From an uncultured Aliivibrio sp. (lineage in GTDB: Bacteria > Pseudomonadota > Gammaproteobacteria > Enterobacterales > Vibrionaceae): a DNA stretch of 64,000 bases. The notes beneath the pieces are model-generated. The model did no database searches. It saw only the letters and a program-made list of their open reading frames with translations, and was not told the origin of the DNA. Where the stretch lies: contig NZ_CAMLHO010000008.1 in NCBI RefSeq assembly GCF_946479765.1, positions 23,671 to 87,670 of the forward strand. Direction: 5' to 3'. Position numbers and translations under genes: made by a program. Below, in pieces: positions 8,107 to 16,629 of this stretch. Position 1 is the first letter of the stretch. Each line of letters begins with the position of its first letter.

Positions 8107-9321
8107 ATGCAAAGTGTAGATATTGCGATTATTGGTGGTGGCATGGTTGGTTTAACTGTTGCTGCAGCATTAGAAAATAGCGGATTAAGAATCGCGGTTA
8201 TTGAGAACCAACTGCCTGATAGTGAATTGTCTGATTTACCTGATGTGCGAGTGTCAGCCATTAGCCGAGCAAGTGAAAACATCTTAGATCACGTTGGAGC
8301 ATGGCAAGGGATACTGTCCCGTAGAGCAGCGCCGTATACGTCAATGAAAGTGTGGGAACAAGATAGCTTTGCTCATATTGATTTTGAAGCAGAACAAATA
8401 GCACAGCGCAATCTAGGCCATATTGTTGAAAACCGAGTTATTCAGTTATCTCTACTTGATAAAGTATCTAAGCAAGAGAATGTAACGTTATTGGCACCAG
8501 AGCGATGCAGTAATATCATGTTTGGTGAAAGTGAAGCATGGCTAAATTTAGAATCAGGAAAAGCAATTACAGCCAAATTGGTTGTTGGTGCTGATGGTGC
8601 TAACTCTTGGTTGCGTAATCAATTAGACATTCCATTAACGCATTGGGATTATGGGCATAGCGCATTAGTTGCTAACATTCGAACCGTAGATAATCATAAT
8701 GAGACGGCTCGTCAAGTCTTTAGGCCTGAAGGTCCCTTAGCGTTTCTTCCTTTAGGGGAAAGTAACTTGAGTTCAATTGTTTGGTCGTTGGATCCTCTTC
8801 AAGCTGAAAATTTAGCATCAATGACTGAAGACGAGTTCAATAAGCAGCTAACGGTCGCTTTTGATAATCAACTAGGTTTGTGTCAAGTGGAAGGTAAGCG
8901 TCAAGCGTTTCCTTTAAAAATGCGTTATGCCAAAGACTTTGTTAAAGAGCGCGTTGTATTGGTTGGAGATGCGGCTCATACGATTCATCCTCTAGCAGGG
9001 CAAGGAGTGAATTTAGGCCTGGCAGATGCTGCAGCATTAGCTGAAACGATTATAGATCTACATCAAGAGGGCAAAGACATTGGCTTAAAAACCAATTTAC
9101 GCCCTTTTGAGCGCTGGAGAAAAGCAGAAGCGGCTCAAATGATTGCTTCAATGCAGGGCTTTAAAGAGCTATTTTCTGGAACTAACCCGATTAAAAAGCT
9201 AGTCAGAGGGATTGGTATGTCTTTGACTAATGAGCTAACACCGATGAAAGACGAGTGCTTAAAACGAGCATTAGGCTTGTCTGGTCGGTTACCAAATATG
9301 GCGAAGAAAGAGTCTATCTAG
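8107..9321 (+). CDS. ubiI: 2-octaprenylphenol C5-hydroxylase UbiI (VisC)
   Basis: A second FAD-dependent hydroxylase of ubiquinone synthesis (ring C5 hydroxylation). Motifs: DIAIIGGGMVGLTVAAALE at the N-terminus, LVVGADGANSWLR at about residue 160, and LVGDAAHTIHPLAGQGVNLGLAD at about residue 285. The N-terminus MQSVDIAIIGGGMVG is almost the E. coli VisC sequence, which favours the second of two adjacent ATGs (8107; the first is 8104). It ends ygfB-ubiH-ubiI and is followed by a strong terminator. Confidence 0.94.
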   Translation: MQSVDIAIIGGGMVGLTVAAALENSGLRIAVIENQLPDSELSDLPDVRVSAISRASENILDHVGAWQGILSRRAAPYTSMKVWEQDSFAHIDFEAEQIAQRNLGHIVENRVIQLSLLDKVSKQENVTLLAPERCSNIMFGESEAWLNLESGKAITAKLVVGADGANSWLRNQLDIPLTHWDYGHSALVANIRTVDNHNETARQVFRPEGPLAFLPLGESNLSSIVWSLDPLQAENLASMTEDEFNKQLTVAFDNQLGLCQVEGKRQAFPLKMRYAKDFVKERVVLVGDAAHTIHPLAGQGVNLGLADAAALAETIIDLHQEGKDIGLKTNLRPFERWRKAEAAQMIASMQGFKELFSGTNPIKKLVRGIGMSLTNELTPMKDECLKRALGLSGRLPNMAKKESI

Positions 9322-9336
9322 GGTGAATTAAATAGA

Positions 9337-9361
9337 AAAGGTAGCGAAAGCTACCTTTTTT
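9337..9361 (+). terminator. Terminator of the ygfB-ubiH-ubiI operon
   Basis: AAAGGTAGC-gaaa-GCTACCTTT hairpin with a T run lies 15 bases past the ubiI stop. The A-rich 5' flank means it could also act on the - strand for ytfK. Confidence 0.85.
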
Positions 9362-9387
9362 GTATCGATTTTACATATTACTCAGGT

Positions 9388-9591
9388 TTAATAGGACAGT
9401 CGTAAGCGAGCCACTTCCAAGTTAACCTCTCTTATCATTCTATACTGTTCACGTTCAGCTTGAGAAGGAACCATTAACTTTCCTTCTTCAAATCTAAACT
9501 CACCAATACCATGAATATGAATCTTCCCGTTAAACAGTCGACTAATATGTTTAGCAATCATACCAGGGGCATAGTGCTTAAAAAATCGCAT
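9388..9591 (-). CDS. ytfK: YtfK-like small protein (DUF1107)
   Basis: The 67-residue product aligns from memory along its whole length with E. coli YtfK: a basic N-terminus with a [R/I]F-[K/Q]-[H/R]Y pattern, AKHISRLFNGKIHIHGIGEFRFEEGKLMVP (YtfK: [24 protein letters not shown]), then a helix with EVNLEVARL (YtfK: EVNRQVMRL). E. coli YtfK binds SpoT and shifts it toward (p)ppGpp synthesis under phosphate or lipid starvation; the role here is inferred. Two adjacent ATGs (9594, 9591) follow AAAGGAT; the family-like N-terminus favours 9591. The gene is solitary and its leader holds a perfect 10-bp palindrome (9640-9675). Confidence 0.8.
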   Translation of the reverse strand: MRFFKHYAPGMIAKHISRLFNGKIHIHGIGEFRFEEGKLMVPSQAEREQYRMIREVNLEVARLRLSY

Positions 9592-9639
9592 CACATTATC
9601 CTTTAGTGATTAATACTACAAAAGTGTTTCCTTTATAGT

Positions 9640-9675
9640 TATCGTGCTGCACTTTGAATCGTAATCAGCACGATA
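9640..9675. repeat. Palindrome in the ytfK upstream region
   Basis: Perfect inverted repeat TATCGTGCTG / CAGCACGATA, with 10-base arms and a 16-base spacer, lies 46-81 bases before the ytfK start. It could be a hairpin in the leader mRNA or a pair of half-sites for a dimeric regulator about 26 bp apart centre to centre. I do not recognise a known operator. Confidence 0.7.
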
Positions 9676-9851
9676 GCTATCTACTTTGATAAGAATTATA
9701 AAACATAAAATGTGATAGTAGTGTGACAATAATGGGATAGAGTGATCAATGTGCTATTTTTAGTGTTTTTATCTTCTTCAATTTGATATCTATTTGAAAT
9801 TTACCTAGTAAAAAAGAATAGATAATGACTGGTATCGAATGCTTTGGGATA

Positions 9852-9990
9852 AAAAAAAGCCCGAAATAAATTCGGGCAAACAGTCACAGATGCATTTCCA
9901 ATATATATAGGTACATTGGAATAAATTGTTTGGAGTTAAACAATTTATGCGTTCTTTTGTAACAAAAGAACACAGTAACGATAGCTAAAT
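9852..9990 (-). ncRNA. Candidate small RNA or structured 3' region, three hairpins plus terminator
   Basis: The 545-base gap between ytfK and ygfZ holds no ORF but, on the - strand, four consecutive hairpins. These are GTTCTTTTGT/ACAAAAGAAC (9951-9971), AAATTGTTT/AAACAATTT with loop AACTCC (9923-9946), TTCCAAT/ATTGGAA (9896-9921), and GCCCGAA/TTCGGGC followed by a run of T (9852-9877), which is a good intrinsic terminator. The loop CUCC could pair with Shine-Dalgarno sequences. The 5' end is not defined; a TTGACC box near 10070 could be part of a promoter. It may be an independent sRNA or the processed 3' end of the ygfZ message. The rest of the gap is AT-rich with nothing clear. Confidence 0.45.
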
Positions 9991-10139
9991 AACAATTAAA
10001 TTGCTACTTATTCATAAATATTAAATAACAATTCACGTGTAATTCTTCCATTGTGCGCATAAGGTCAAGATTAAAAATGCAATGATGTAAATTAATCCCA
10101 TTTTCGACACAATAAAATGAACATCTGTCTATGTATATT

Positions 10140-11096
10140 TTATTCGTCATCTAGTGAATAAGGCTGTGACATTTTTCCCCAGGTAGAATCTTGAAGTCTA
10201 AATTTCGTGTCTTCATCCAGGTCATTAGGGAGAATCGCTAATGCTAAAGTGTGGCCATCTTCATAACGGAAAGAAGAAACAATAACACCACCTTTACGCC
10301 AGTTGTCGCCGACACTGCGTTCTATAGCATCACCCGCCGCAGGTACTTGCACTGATTGACCAGATACGAGATACATTGCACGCTTATTTATGCCTCGATA
10401 TTTCGCTCTTGCTACCGTTTCTTGACCTGTATAACAGCCTTTCTTAAAGCTAATGCCATCAATAGCTTGTAGATTCATTGCTTGAGGAATGTGCTCATTA
10501 ATTAACGCGTTATCAAGTTGAGGGAAACCGTGTTGAATATTATATAAATCCCACAGTGATTCATCACATAAAGTCACTTGAGTTAAAGAGTTAACCAGAG
10601 CGTCTTTATGCTCAGGAGTCGTTACCAGTAACCATTGCGATTGGCTAATTTTTGCAAAGGTACCAAACTCAGAATTTCTGACATTATCTTGAGAATCGGT
10701 ATTGGTATCGATCCATGTTTGAGCGTCTTCACCAGTAAAACCAAGCAATACGTCATCGCTAATAGCGATTTCAACTTTAGAGAATACAGCGTATTTTTTA
10801 ATTTCAGTTAATTCGTTTTCTACGGCACTTTTACGTTGGAATAGCGCATAACCTTCATTGTGATTAAATAGTTGGAAAACACTCCATAGCTTGCCTTTTG
10901 CGTCACAATGACCACCAAAGGTGATTTCATTTTTAGTTAAAGCGACCACATCACAAGTAACTTGGCCATGTAAGTAGGATTTTTTATCGTTACCTACCAT
11001 GGTAATTAATGCCCAATTATCCAATTCAGAAATTGCAAAACTTGGTAAGGTATCGTCTTTTTTTAGTGATAATGTAGGAAAAATAGTACTCATCAT
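10140..11096 (-). CDS. ygfZ: tRNA-modifying/Fe-S maintenance protein YgfZ
   Basis: YgfZ is a folate-binding GcvT-like protein needed for repair or maintenance of certain Fe-S enzymes such as MiaB. The signature K-G-C-Y-x-G-Q-E is present as [18 protein letters not shown] at about residues 227-244, including the essential cysteine. The N-terminal region shows [16 protein letters not shown], and 318 residues matches the E. coli protein (326). Adjacent ATGs at 11096 and 11093 are both possible starts. It is divergent from sdhE-ygfX, the same arrangement as in enterobacteria. Confidence 0.93.
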   Translation of the reverse strand: MMSTIFPTLSLKKDDTLPSFAISELDNWALITMVGNDKKSYLHGQVTCDVVALTKNEITFGGHCDAKGKLWSVFQLFNHNEGYALFQRKSAVENELTEIKKYAVFSKVEIAISDDVLLGFTGEDAQTWIDTNTDSQDNVRNSEFGTFAKISQSQWLLVTTPEHKDALVNSLTQVTLCDESLWDLYNIQHGFPQLDNALINEHIPQAMNLQAIDGISFKKGCYTGQETVARAKYRGINKRAMYLVSGQSVQVPAAGDAIERSVGDNWRKGGVIVSSFRYEDGHTLALAILPNDLDEDTKFRLQDSTWGKMSQPYSLDDE

Positions 11097-11275
11097 GACA
11101 TTCTTATTCAGTTAGATTATTTCTTTATAGTAAATGCCTAGATTTTAAATGTCAGCAAAAAGAAACAAGTAGTTTTATGTCTCATCTTCTTCATCTTGTG
11201 ACTTTAGATCATGGTTGTCATAGAAATAGACTGATAGACTCCAGTTAGTTATTTCTATTTAAGCTAGAGGACCGT

Positions 11276-11536
11276 ATGTACAGTGTTGAAGAAAAAGCAC
11301 GAGTAAAGTGGGCTTGCCGTCGTGGGATGCTAGAATTAGATGTGGTCGTAATGCCATTTTTTGACGAATGTTTTGAAGAGCTAACAGAAGCTGAGCAACA
11401 GAATTTTGTGTCATTACTAGAATGTGATGATCCAGATTTATTCACGTGGATCATGGGGCATGGGCGTAGTGATAATCTTGGGCATGCCGCTATAATAGAT
11501 AAGATCGTTGAGCATAACCTCAGTAAACTCCGTTAA
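11276..11536 (+). CDS. sdhE: FAD assembly factor SdhE
   Basis: SdhE (CptB/YgfY) promotes covalent flavinylation of the SdhA and FrdA flavoproteins. The 86-residue product shows the hallmark RRGMLELDVVVMPFF (RGxxE motif at residues 16-20), then LLECDDPDLFTWIMGHG. It forms a small five-helix bundle in the cytoplasm. It is divergent from ygfZ and its 3' end overlaps the ygfX reading frame by 29 bases, implying translational coupling. The start has AGAGGACCGT upstream of the ATG. Confidence 0.95.
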   Translation: MYSVEEKARVKWACRRGMLELDVVVMPFFDECFEELTEAEQQNFVSLLECDDPDLFTWIMGHGRSDNLGHAAIIDKIVEHNLSKLR

Positions 11537-11897
11537 GGTAACGCTTCATTTTTCATATATCGCCTATCTTACTCTATATAGTAGTTACTTCTACTTAGGA
11601 TGGGCGGTAATGATAATGGGCATAGTGCCATTTCCGCTTATTCCTCTTCTTTTTTATTTAATTCATAAACATATTACGTCGATTTATTATCAGCTATTAG
11701 AGTTACAAGGTGATTATACCTTTGTCGCGAAAACATCTGATGATCATCGCGATTGGGTTGTTACGCGTGTATTCTGGGTAAGTAAAAGCGTGAGCATCAT
11801 TTATGCTAATAATGACTATACAGAGCAGTATTTTTATTTATTTAAAGATGCGATGAGTGAAGAGGAACAGCACCAATTAGCGGTGCTGTTCAGATAA
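11508..11897 (+). CDS. ygfX: YgfX/CptA-like inner-membrane protein
   Basis: The 129-residue product has two adjacent hydrophobic helices in its first 60 residues and a soluble C-terminal part with WVVTRVFWVSKSVS and LFKDAMSEEEQHQL. This is the YgfX layout, and the gene follows sdhE as cptA follows cptB in E. coli. YgfX has been proposed as a toxin interfering with FtsZ and MreB, with SdhE as antitoxin, but SdhE's flavinylation role makes that disputed. The start is a TTG at 11508 overlapping sdhE; no ATG is available before the first membrane helix. It ends 10 bases from the convergent nadB stop. Confidence 0.8.
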   Translation: MSITSVNSVKVTLHFSYIAYLTLYSSYFYLGWAVMIMGIVPFPLIPLLFYLIHKHITSIYYQLLELQGDYTFVAKTSDDHRDWVVTRVFWVSKSVSIIYANNDYTEQYFYLFKDAMSEEEQHQLAVLFR

Positions 11898-11907
11898 GAT
11901 CAATAAA

Positions 11908-13539
11908 TTAATTAATGTTTTTAGGTACTAGGATCGTTGGTCCTGACTCTTCAAGTGCTTCTGGATAATCAAGCGTATAATGTAAACCACAGCTTTCTTT
12001 ACGCTCCATTGCACAGCGAACCATGAGTTCAGATACATCGAGTAAGTTACGTAGCTCAATTAAATTGTTCGACACACGGAAATTACTATAGTAATCATGC
12101 GTCTCTTGTTTCAATAATTGAATACGACGAAGTGCTCGTTCTAGACGCTTATCAGTACGAACAATCCCCATGTAATCCCACATAAACAGACGTAATTCAT
12201 GCCAGTTATGCTGGATCACCACTTCCTCATCAGAGCATTCAACTTGGCTTTCATCCCAAGCGGGTAATGACGGTGGAAGCTCTCGATTATTCATATCTTT
12301 AATGATGTTTTCAGAAGCCGACCATGCATAAACAACGCACTCTAATAATGAGTTAGAAGCCAAACGGTTTGCCCCATGAAGGCCAGTGTAGCTCACTTCA
12401 CCAATAGCAAATAAACCATCGATGTCAGTTTGACCTTGTTTATCGACCATTACGCCACCGCAAGTATAGTGAGCCGCAGGAACAATTGGGATTGGCTCTT
12501 CGGTCATATCGATACCAAATGACAACAGTTTTTCATTAATGGTTGGGAAATGGTGGAGAATGAAATCTTTAGGTTTGTGACTGATGTCCAAATACATGCA
12601 GTCAGCACCTAAACGCTTCATTTCAAAATCGATAGCGCGAGCAACTACATCACGAGGTGCTAATTCACCACGTTGGTCAAAATCAGGCATAAAACGAGTG
12701 CCATCAGGTCGGCGTAAATAGGCGCCTTCACCACGAAGAGCTTCGGACATTAAGAAATTACGAGCATCAGGGTGGAATAAACACGTAGGGTGAAATTGGT
12801 TGAACTCAAGATTTGCAACCCGACAACCTGCACGCCACGCCATAGCGATACCGTCACCAGAGGAAACATCTGGGTTTGATGTATATTGATACACTTTAGA
12901 GGCGCCACCTGTCGCTAATACGACAAATTTTGCACGAACGGTTTCAACGTGCTCCGCATCACGGTTCCAAATATAAGCACCAACTACTTTGTCTGCTTCG
13001 CCGCCAATTTTATCTTCGGTGATTAAATCCAACGCATTGTGTCGCTCAAAGATAGATATATTAGGATGGTTTACTACGTTATCTTGTAATGAGTTTTGCA
13101 CCGCTCTGCCTGTGGCATCTGCCGCGTGCAGAATACGACGATGGCTATGGCCACCCTCACGAGTTAAATGAAATTTTGGATCTGAAACGTCGGTTTCTTT
13201 TTCATCATCGTGATCAAAAGGAACACCGCCATCAATTAACCATTGAACGCAATGTTTGGCATTCTCCGCAATAAAAGTAACAACATCTTTATCACAAATA
13301 TGTGCGCCTGCAACAAGGGTATCGTCGACATGTGACTCTACCGTATCACTTTCATCAAATACGGCGGCAATGCCACCTTGAGCGTAGTAGGTAGAGCCTT
13401 CATTACGAGGGCCTTTACTTAAAACGATCACCTTTCCATGTGGTGCGACTCTAAGTGCAAGTGAAAGACCAGCAGCACCACTGCCTATGACTAAAACGTC
13501 GCAAGTGTGTTCATTGGTTATGTTCATACTATTCATCAT
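11908..13539 (-). CDS. nadB: L-aspartate oxidase NadB
   Basis: NadB oxidises L-aspartate to iminoaspartate, the first step of de novo NAD synthesis, using FAD and fumarate or oxygen. The 543-residue protein begins with a Rossmann motif [18 protein letters not shown] and shows [49 protein letters not shown] and [15 protein letters not shown], the conserved flavin/dicarboxylate site of the SdhA/FrdA/NadB family. The [21 protein letters not shown] motif confirms NadB. It lies next to rpoE on the opposite strand, as in many gammaproteobacteria. Internal ATGs at codons 2 and 5 are alternative starts. Confidence 0.97.
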   Translation of the reverse strand: MMNSMNITNEHTCDVLVIGSGAAGLSLALRVAPHGKVIVLSKGPRNEGSTYYAQGGIAAVFDESDTVESHVDDTLVAGAHICDKDVVTFIAENAKHCVQWLIDGGVPFDHDDEKETDVSDPKFHLTREGGHSHRRILHAADATGRAVQNSLQDNVVNHPNISIFERHNALDLITEDKIGGEADKVVGAYIWNRDAEHVETVRAKFVVLATGGASKVYQYTSNPDVSSGDGIAMAWRAGCRVANLEFNQFHPTCLFHPDARNFLMSEALRGEGAYLRRPDGTRFMPDFDQRGELAPRDVVARAIDFEMKRLGADCMYLDISHKPKDFILHHFPTINEKLLSFGIDMTEEPIPIVPAAHYTCGGVMVDKQGQTDIDGLFAIGEVSYTGLHGANRLASNSLLECVVYAWSASENIIKDMNNRELPPSLPAWDESQVECSDEEVVIQHNWHELRLFMWDYMGIVRTDKRLERALRRIQLLKQETHDYYSNFRVSNNLIELRNLLDVSELMVRCAMERKESCGLHYTLDYPEALEESGPTILVPKNIN

Positions 13540-13712
13540 TATCCTGTGATTATCCGAGCATTTTACCAGAATCTATGAGATTGCGTCATATTTTGAGGTG
13601 GAATCTTAAATATCAAGAATAAAAAATAGAGCGTGAGAAGTTAACGTTGTGTAAAAAAGATCGTTAAATCAATCATTGAACTATTAAATTGATAAAAAAA
13701 TGTAATAATAAA

Positions 13713-13740
13713 GGAACTTTCTAAAGATTAGAAACTCATA
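13713..13740 (+). promoter_or_regulatory. Probable sigma-E autoregulated promoter of rpoE
   Basis: GGAACTT at 13713-13719, followed after 16 bases by TCATA (13736-13740), fits the extracytoplasmic sigma-E consensus (GGAACTT, 16, TCTRA). It lies about 100 bases before rpoE, as does the E. coli rpoE P2 promoter. Confidence 0.7.
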
Positions 13741-13845
13741 CATAGTGCTCAAGTTAATCGTGGTATAGCGGATATATTGTCAGCTATTTGCGTAATCTAA
13801 ACTTTATGCGCATCTAAGAAGAATAACGTGGGAGTACCCGCTCCA

Positions 13846-14424
13846 ATGAGTGAGCAGTTAACAGATCAAGTTTTAATTGAGCGTGTTCAGCGTGGTGACA
13901 AGCAAGCCTTTAACCATTTGGTTATTAAGTACCAAAACAAAGTATGTAGTCTTGTTGCTCGTTATGTAAAAAACAGTGGCGATGTGCCAGATGTTGCACA
14001 AGAAGCATTTATTAAAGCGTATCGAGCGTTGCCTACTTTTCGTGGGGACAGTGCATTCTATACTTGGTTGTATCGAATAGCGGTCAATACAGCTAAAAAT
14101 TACCTTGTAGCTCAAGGCCGCCGGCCACCAGCCTCTGATGTTGATGCTGAAGAAGCTGAATATTATGAAGGTGCGAGTGCGCTAAAAGAAATCACTAACC
14201 CAGAAAATTTATCATTGACTGAAGAGTTACGACAAATCGTATTTTCGACAATTGATGGTTTACCTGAAGATTTAAAAACAGCAATCACGTTACGAGAGCT
14301 AGAAGGCTTAAGTTATGAAGATATTGCTGTTGTAATGGAGTGTCCGGTTGGTACGGTTCGTTCTCGTATTTTCCGAGCTCGTGAAGTTGTTGAGAAAAAG
14401 ATCCAACCGCTAATGCAGCGTTAA
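13846..14424 (+). CDS. rpoE: RNA polymerase sigma factor RpoE (sigma-E)
   Basis: The ECF sigma factor directs the response to misfolded outer-membrane proteins. Region 2 reads FNHLVIKYQNKVCSLVARYV...DVPDVAQEAFIKAYRALPTFRGDSAFYTWLYRIAVNTAKNYL, and region 4 carries LRELEGLSYEDIAVVMECPVGTVRSRIFRARE, the -35-binding helix-turn-helix. The track begins at a GTG (13828). The ATG at 13846 (MSEQLTDQ) matches other RpoE N-termini and has GGGAG 11 bases upstream, giving 192 residues. It heads the rpoE-rseA-rseB-rseC operon. Confidence 0.97.
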   Translation: MSEQLTDQVLIERVQRGDKQAFNHLVIKYQNKVCSLVARYVKNSGDVPDVAQEAFIKAYRALPTFRGDSAFYTWLYRIAVNTAKNYLVAQGRRPPASDVDAEEAEYYEGASALKEITNPENLSLTEELRQIVFSTIDGLPEDLKTAITLRELEGLSYEDIAVVMECPVGTVRSRIFRAREVVEKKIQPLMQR

Positions 14425-14454
14425 TTAATTTCCAACGGTCAAACGGTGAAGACA

Positions 14455-15072
14455 ATGACTTATAAAGAACAAATTTCGGCGTTTACTGATAATGAAGAAA
14501 TGGACAATGCGTTCATCGAATCGTTATCGCAGCCTGAAAATGCAGAAACCTGGAAAAGTTACCATTTAATTGGTGACATCATGAGAGGTGAAGCACCAGA
14601 AACAAAAGAGTGGGACATTGCTGCTAACGTTGCATTCGCGCTTGAAGATGAGCCTGCTCATCAAGTAAATGAGACGGTGACTGAATTTATACGGTCACAG
14701 CCAACGGCAAAGGAAGCAAAGAAAACGCTACCAAGTTGGTTGACACAATTTAGCCAAGTGGCGATGGCGGCGTGTTTCTCTTTGGTTGTCATTGTTGGTG
14801 TTCAGCAATATAACGGTGCTGATTCAGGTATTATTCCTGCTAGTGGTGACATTCAGGTACTTGATACTATTCCCTTTAGTGGAACGGCAGAGCCTGTGAG
14901 CTTAACTCGAGATTCTTTAGTTAAGAAAACCTCAACTGAAGCTGATGTCATGGAGCAACGTAAACGCATTAATGCGATGCTGCAAGATTATGAATTGCAA
15001 CTTCGGTTAAATGCTCACGATGGTTCTATTGACCGTGGTTTATTAGAGCAAAATACAACATTGGAAGAATAA
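14455..15072 (+). CDS. rseA: Anti-sigma-E factor RseA
   Basis: RseA is a single-pass inner-membrane protein whose N-terminal cytoplasmic domain holds sigma-E. Cleavage by DegS and RseP releases it. The N-terminal domain is recognisable (YKEQISAFTDNEE, then WKSYHLIGDIMRGE at about residues 30-45), followed by a membrane helix (FSQVAMAACFSLVVIVGVQQY) and a ~85-residue periplasmic tail. The track start is a GTG at 14446; the ATG at 14455 is the more likely start. Its stop overlaps the rseB start by one base (TAATG). Confidence 0.93.
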   Translation: MTYKEQISAFTDNEEMDNAFIESLSQPENAETWKSYHLIGDIMRGEAPETKEWDIAANVAFALEDEPAHQVNETVTEFIRSQPTAKEAKKTLPSWLTQFSQVAMAACFSLVVIVGVQQYNGADSGIIPASGDIQVLDTIPFSGTAEPVSLTRDSLVKKTSTEADVMEQRKRINAMLQDYELQLRLNAHDGSIDRGLLEQNTTLEE

Positions 15073-16049
15073 TGAAACGTATCCTGATCAGCTTTATTGT
15101 CTTGGTCAGCTTCTTTCCAAGAATAGCCTCAGCAGAAGATACCCCCTCTGCTGAGGCTTTGTTGCATCAAATGGGAGAGGCGAGTCACAAGCTAAACTAT
15201 GAACTTTCCTATATTTTAGTTAAGAAAAATAGCATTGAACCGTTTATGTATCGTCATTCCCACACGGATAAAATGACGTTATCCCATCTTGTTTATTTAA
15301 GTGGTTCGATGCGAGAAGTCATCCGTCGAAATGACGAGATTTCATATTTAGAGCAAGGTAGCAAACCTTTTTCAATCCAATCTGAATCTATTGTTGCTCC
15401 GGTGATCCCTCTTTTGCATAAAGACCTTGTTCCTCTGAAAGCCTATTATGATTTTGTTTCTGTGGGCAGAGGAAGAGAGGCGGGTTCACCAGCTCAGGTA
15501 GTGCGAATTGTCGCTAAAGATGGAAATCGTTATTCATACATAGTGTGGATTGACGAGCGCAGTAAACTCCCATTACGAACTGATCTCGTTAGTCGAGATG
15601 GTGACATAATTGAACAGTATCGAGTAGTTTCTTATACCGTTAGTGAGCAAATTTCAGGGTATATGAGTAAGCGTTTAGGAGAGATCGAGTTACCTAAAGT
15701 CTTGCCTTTATCATCGTCTTTACAAGAAAAAGCAACGTGGAGCGTTAACTGGCTTCCTAATGGATTTAAAGATATTAACTTTAATCGTTATCGTTTAGCG
15801 ATGAACCAACGCGCGGTTGAAAGCCAGATGTATTCTGATGGTTTATTTAATTTTTCAGTTTATATTTCTGAAGCGGATAAATTAAGCCAAAAAGAGCAAT
15901 CGGTCCGTCAAGGTCAACGCTCTCTCTACAGTTACATACAAGGTGACTATGAGATCAGTGTCGTTGGTGACATTCCACCAATTACGGCAAAACGTATTGC
16001 AGATTCTGTTGTTTTTCGCACTTCTGTAGTAAACAGTGAGGGTAAGTAA
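15072..16049 (+). CDS. rseB: Sigma-E regulatory protein RseB
   Basis: RseB binds the periplasmic part of RseA and shields it from DegS until lipopolysaccharide intermediates displace it. The 325-residue product has a signal peptide (MKRILISFIVLVSFFPRIASA) and then the MucB/RseB lipoprotein-carrier-like domain (SYILVKKNSIEPFMYRHSHTDK..., VSYLEQG-like) with a smaller C-terminal domain starting near WSVNWLPNGFKDIN. The translational overlap with rseA suggests balanced synthesis of the two partners. Confidence 0.94.
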   Translation: MKRILISFIVLVSFFPRIASAEDTPSAEALLHQMGEASHKLNYELSYILVKKNSIEPFMYRHSHTDKMTLSHLVYLSGSMREVIRRNDEISYLEQGSKPFSIQSESIVAPVIPLLHKDLVPLKAYYDFVSVGRGREAGSPAQVVRIVAKDGNRYSYIVWIDERSKLPLRTDLVSRDGDIIEQYRVVSYTVSEQISGYMSKRLGEIELPKVLPLSSSLQEKATWSVNWLPNGFKDINFNRYRLAMNQRAVESQMYSDGLFNFSVYISEADKLSQKEQSVRQGQRSLYSYIQGDYEISVVGDIPPITAKRIADSVVFRTSVVNSEGK

Positions 16050-16054
16050 TTCTT

Positions 16055-16540
16055 ATGATGACAGCACTTGCAACAGTACTTGATATTCAAGACGATATTG
16101 TTGTCGTTGGTTGCCAACAAAAAAGCAGCTGTAACCATTGCTCGTCTAAAGACTCATGTGGAACCGGTATTGTATCTAAAGTACTTCCTGGAAAAGTTCA
16201 TCACTGGGCTTTCCATACGGATAAGAAACTAACGGTAGGCCAAATGGTTGAAATAGGGCTACCAGAAAAGAATTTACTGCAATCTGCTGCCATTGTTTAT
16301 TTGGTTCCTTTGCTTTTTCTTTTGTTTGGTGCATTAATCTCTGACTGGTTAATCTCCCCATTAATTGGCATTGGTGAAGTGACAACCATTACCATTGCTG
16401 CGCTTTCTGCATGGGGAGGTTATTTTATTGCGAAACGCCTTTCTCATCGTATTGAACAGAACACAGAACAACAAGTTAGCCTAGTCCGAGTCCTTGGTGA
16501 ACCGATTTCTGACACTATCTCAGTAAATGCCGCAGGATAA
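16055..16540 (+). CDS. rseC: SoxR-reducing system/sigma-E accessory protein RseC
   Basis: RseC is an inner-membrane protein with an N-terminal cysteine cluster (CQQKSSCNHCSSKDSCGTG, residues ~27-45) and two membrane helices (about residues 75-97 and 105-125), the standard RseC/MucC fold. In E. coli it contributes to SoxR reduction together with the Rsx complex and sits at the end of the rpoE operon. The length of 161 residues is typical. Two ATGs (16055 and 16058) are both possible. Confidence 0.92.
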   Translation: MMTALATVLDIQDDIVVVGCQQKSSCNHCSSKDSCGTGIVSKVLPGKVHHWAFHTDKKLTVGQMVEIGLPEKNLLQSAAIVYLVPLLFLLFGALISDWLISPLIGIGEVTTITIAALSAWGGYFIAKRLSHRIEQNTEQQVSLVRVLGEPISDTISVNAAG

Positions 16541-16629
16541 GATAGCGACTTGCTAGGAAATTGGGTAGAATCCCATTACTTGATCTCACGATCCAATCCC
16601 ATTAACTAATTGAGTTTGTCACGTCATTC

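Noticed and set aside
9852-9990. Csr-type (CsrB/CsrC) RNA
   Set aside because: CsrB-like RNAs have many GGA motifs in loops; only one or two occur here, and they are on the strand without the terminator.
11276-11897. sdhE-ygfX as a toxin-antitoxin pair
   Set aside because: The pair is present, but the SdhE flavinylation role is well supported and the toxin claim is disputed, so I do not report it as a new system.
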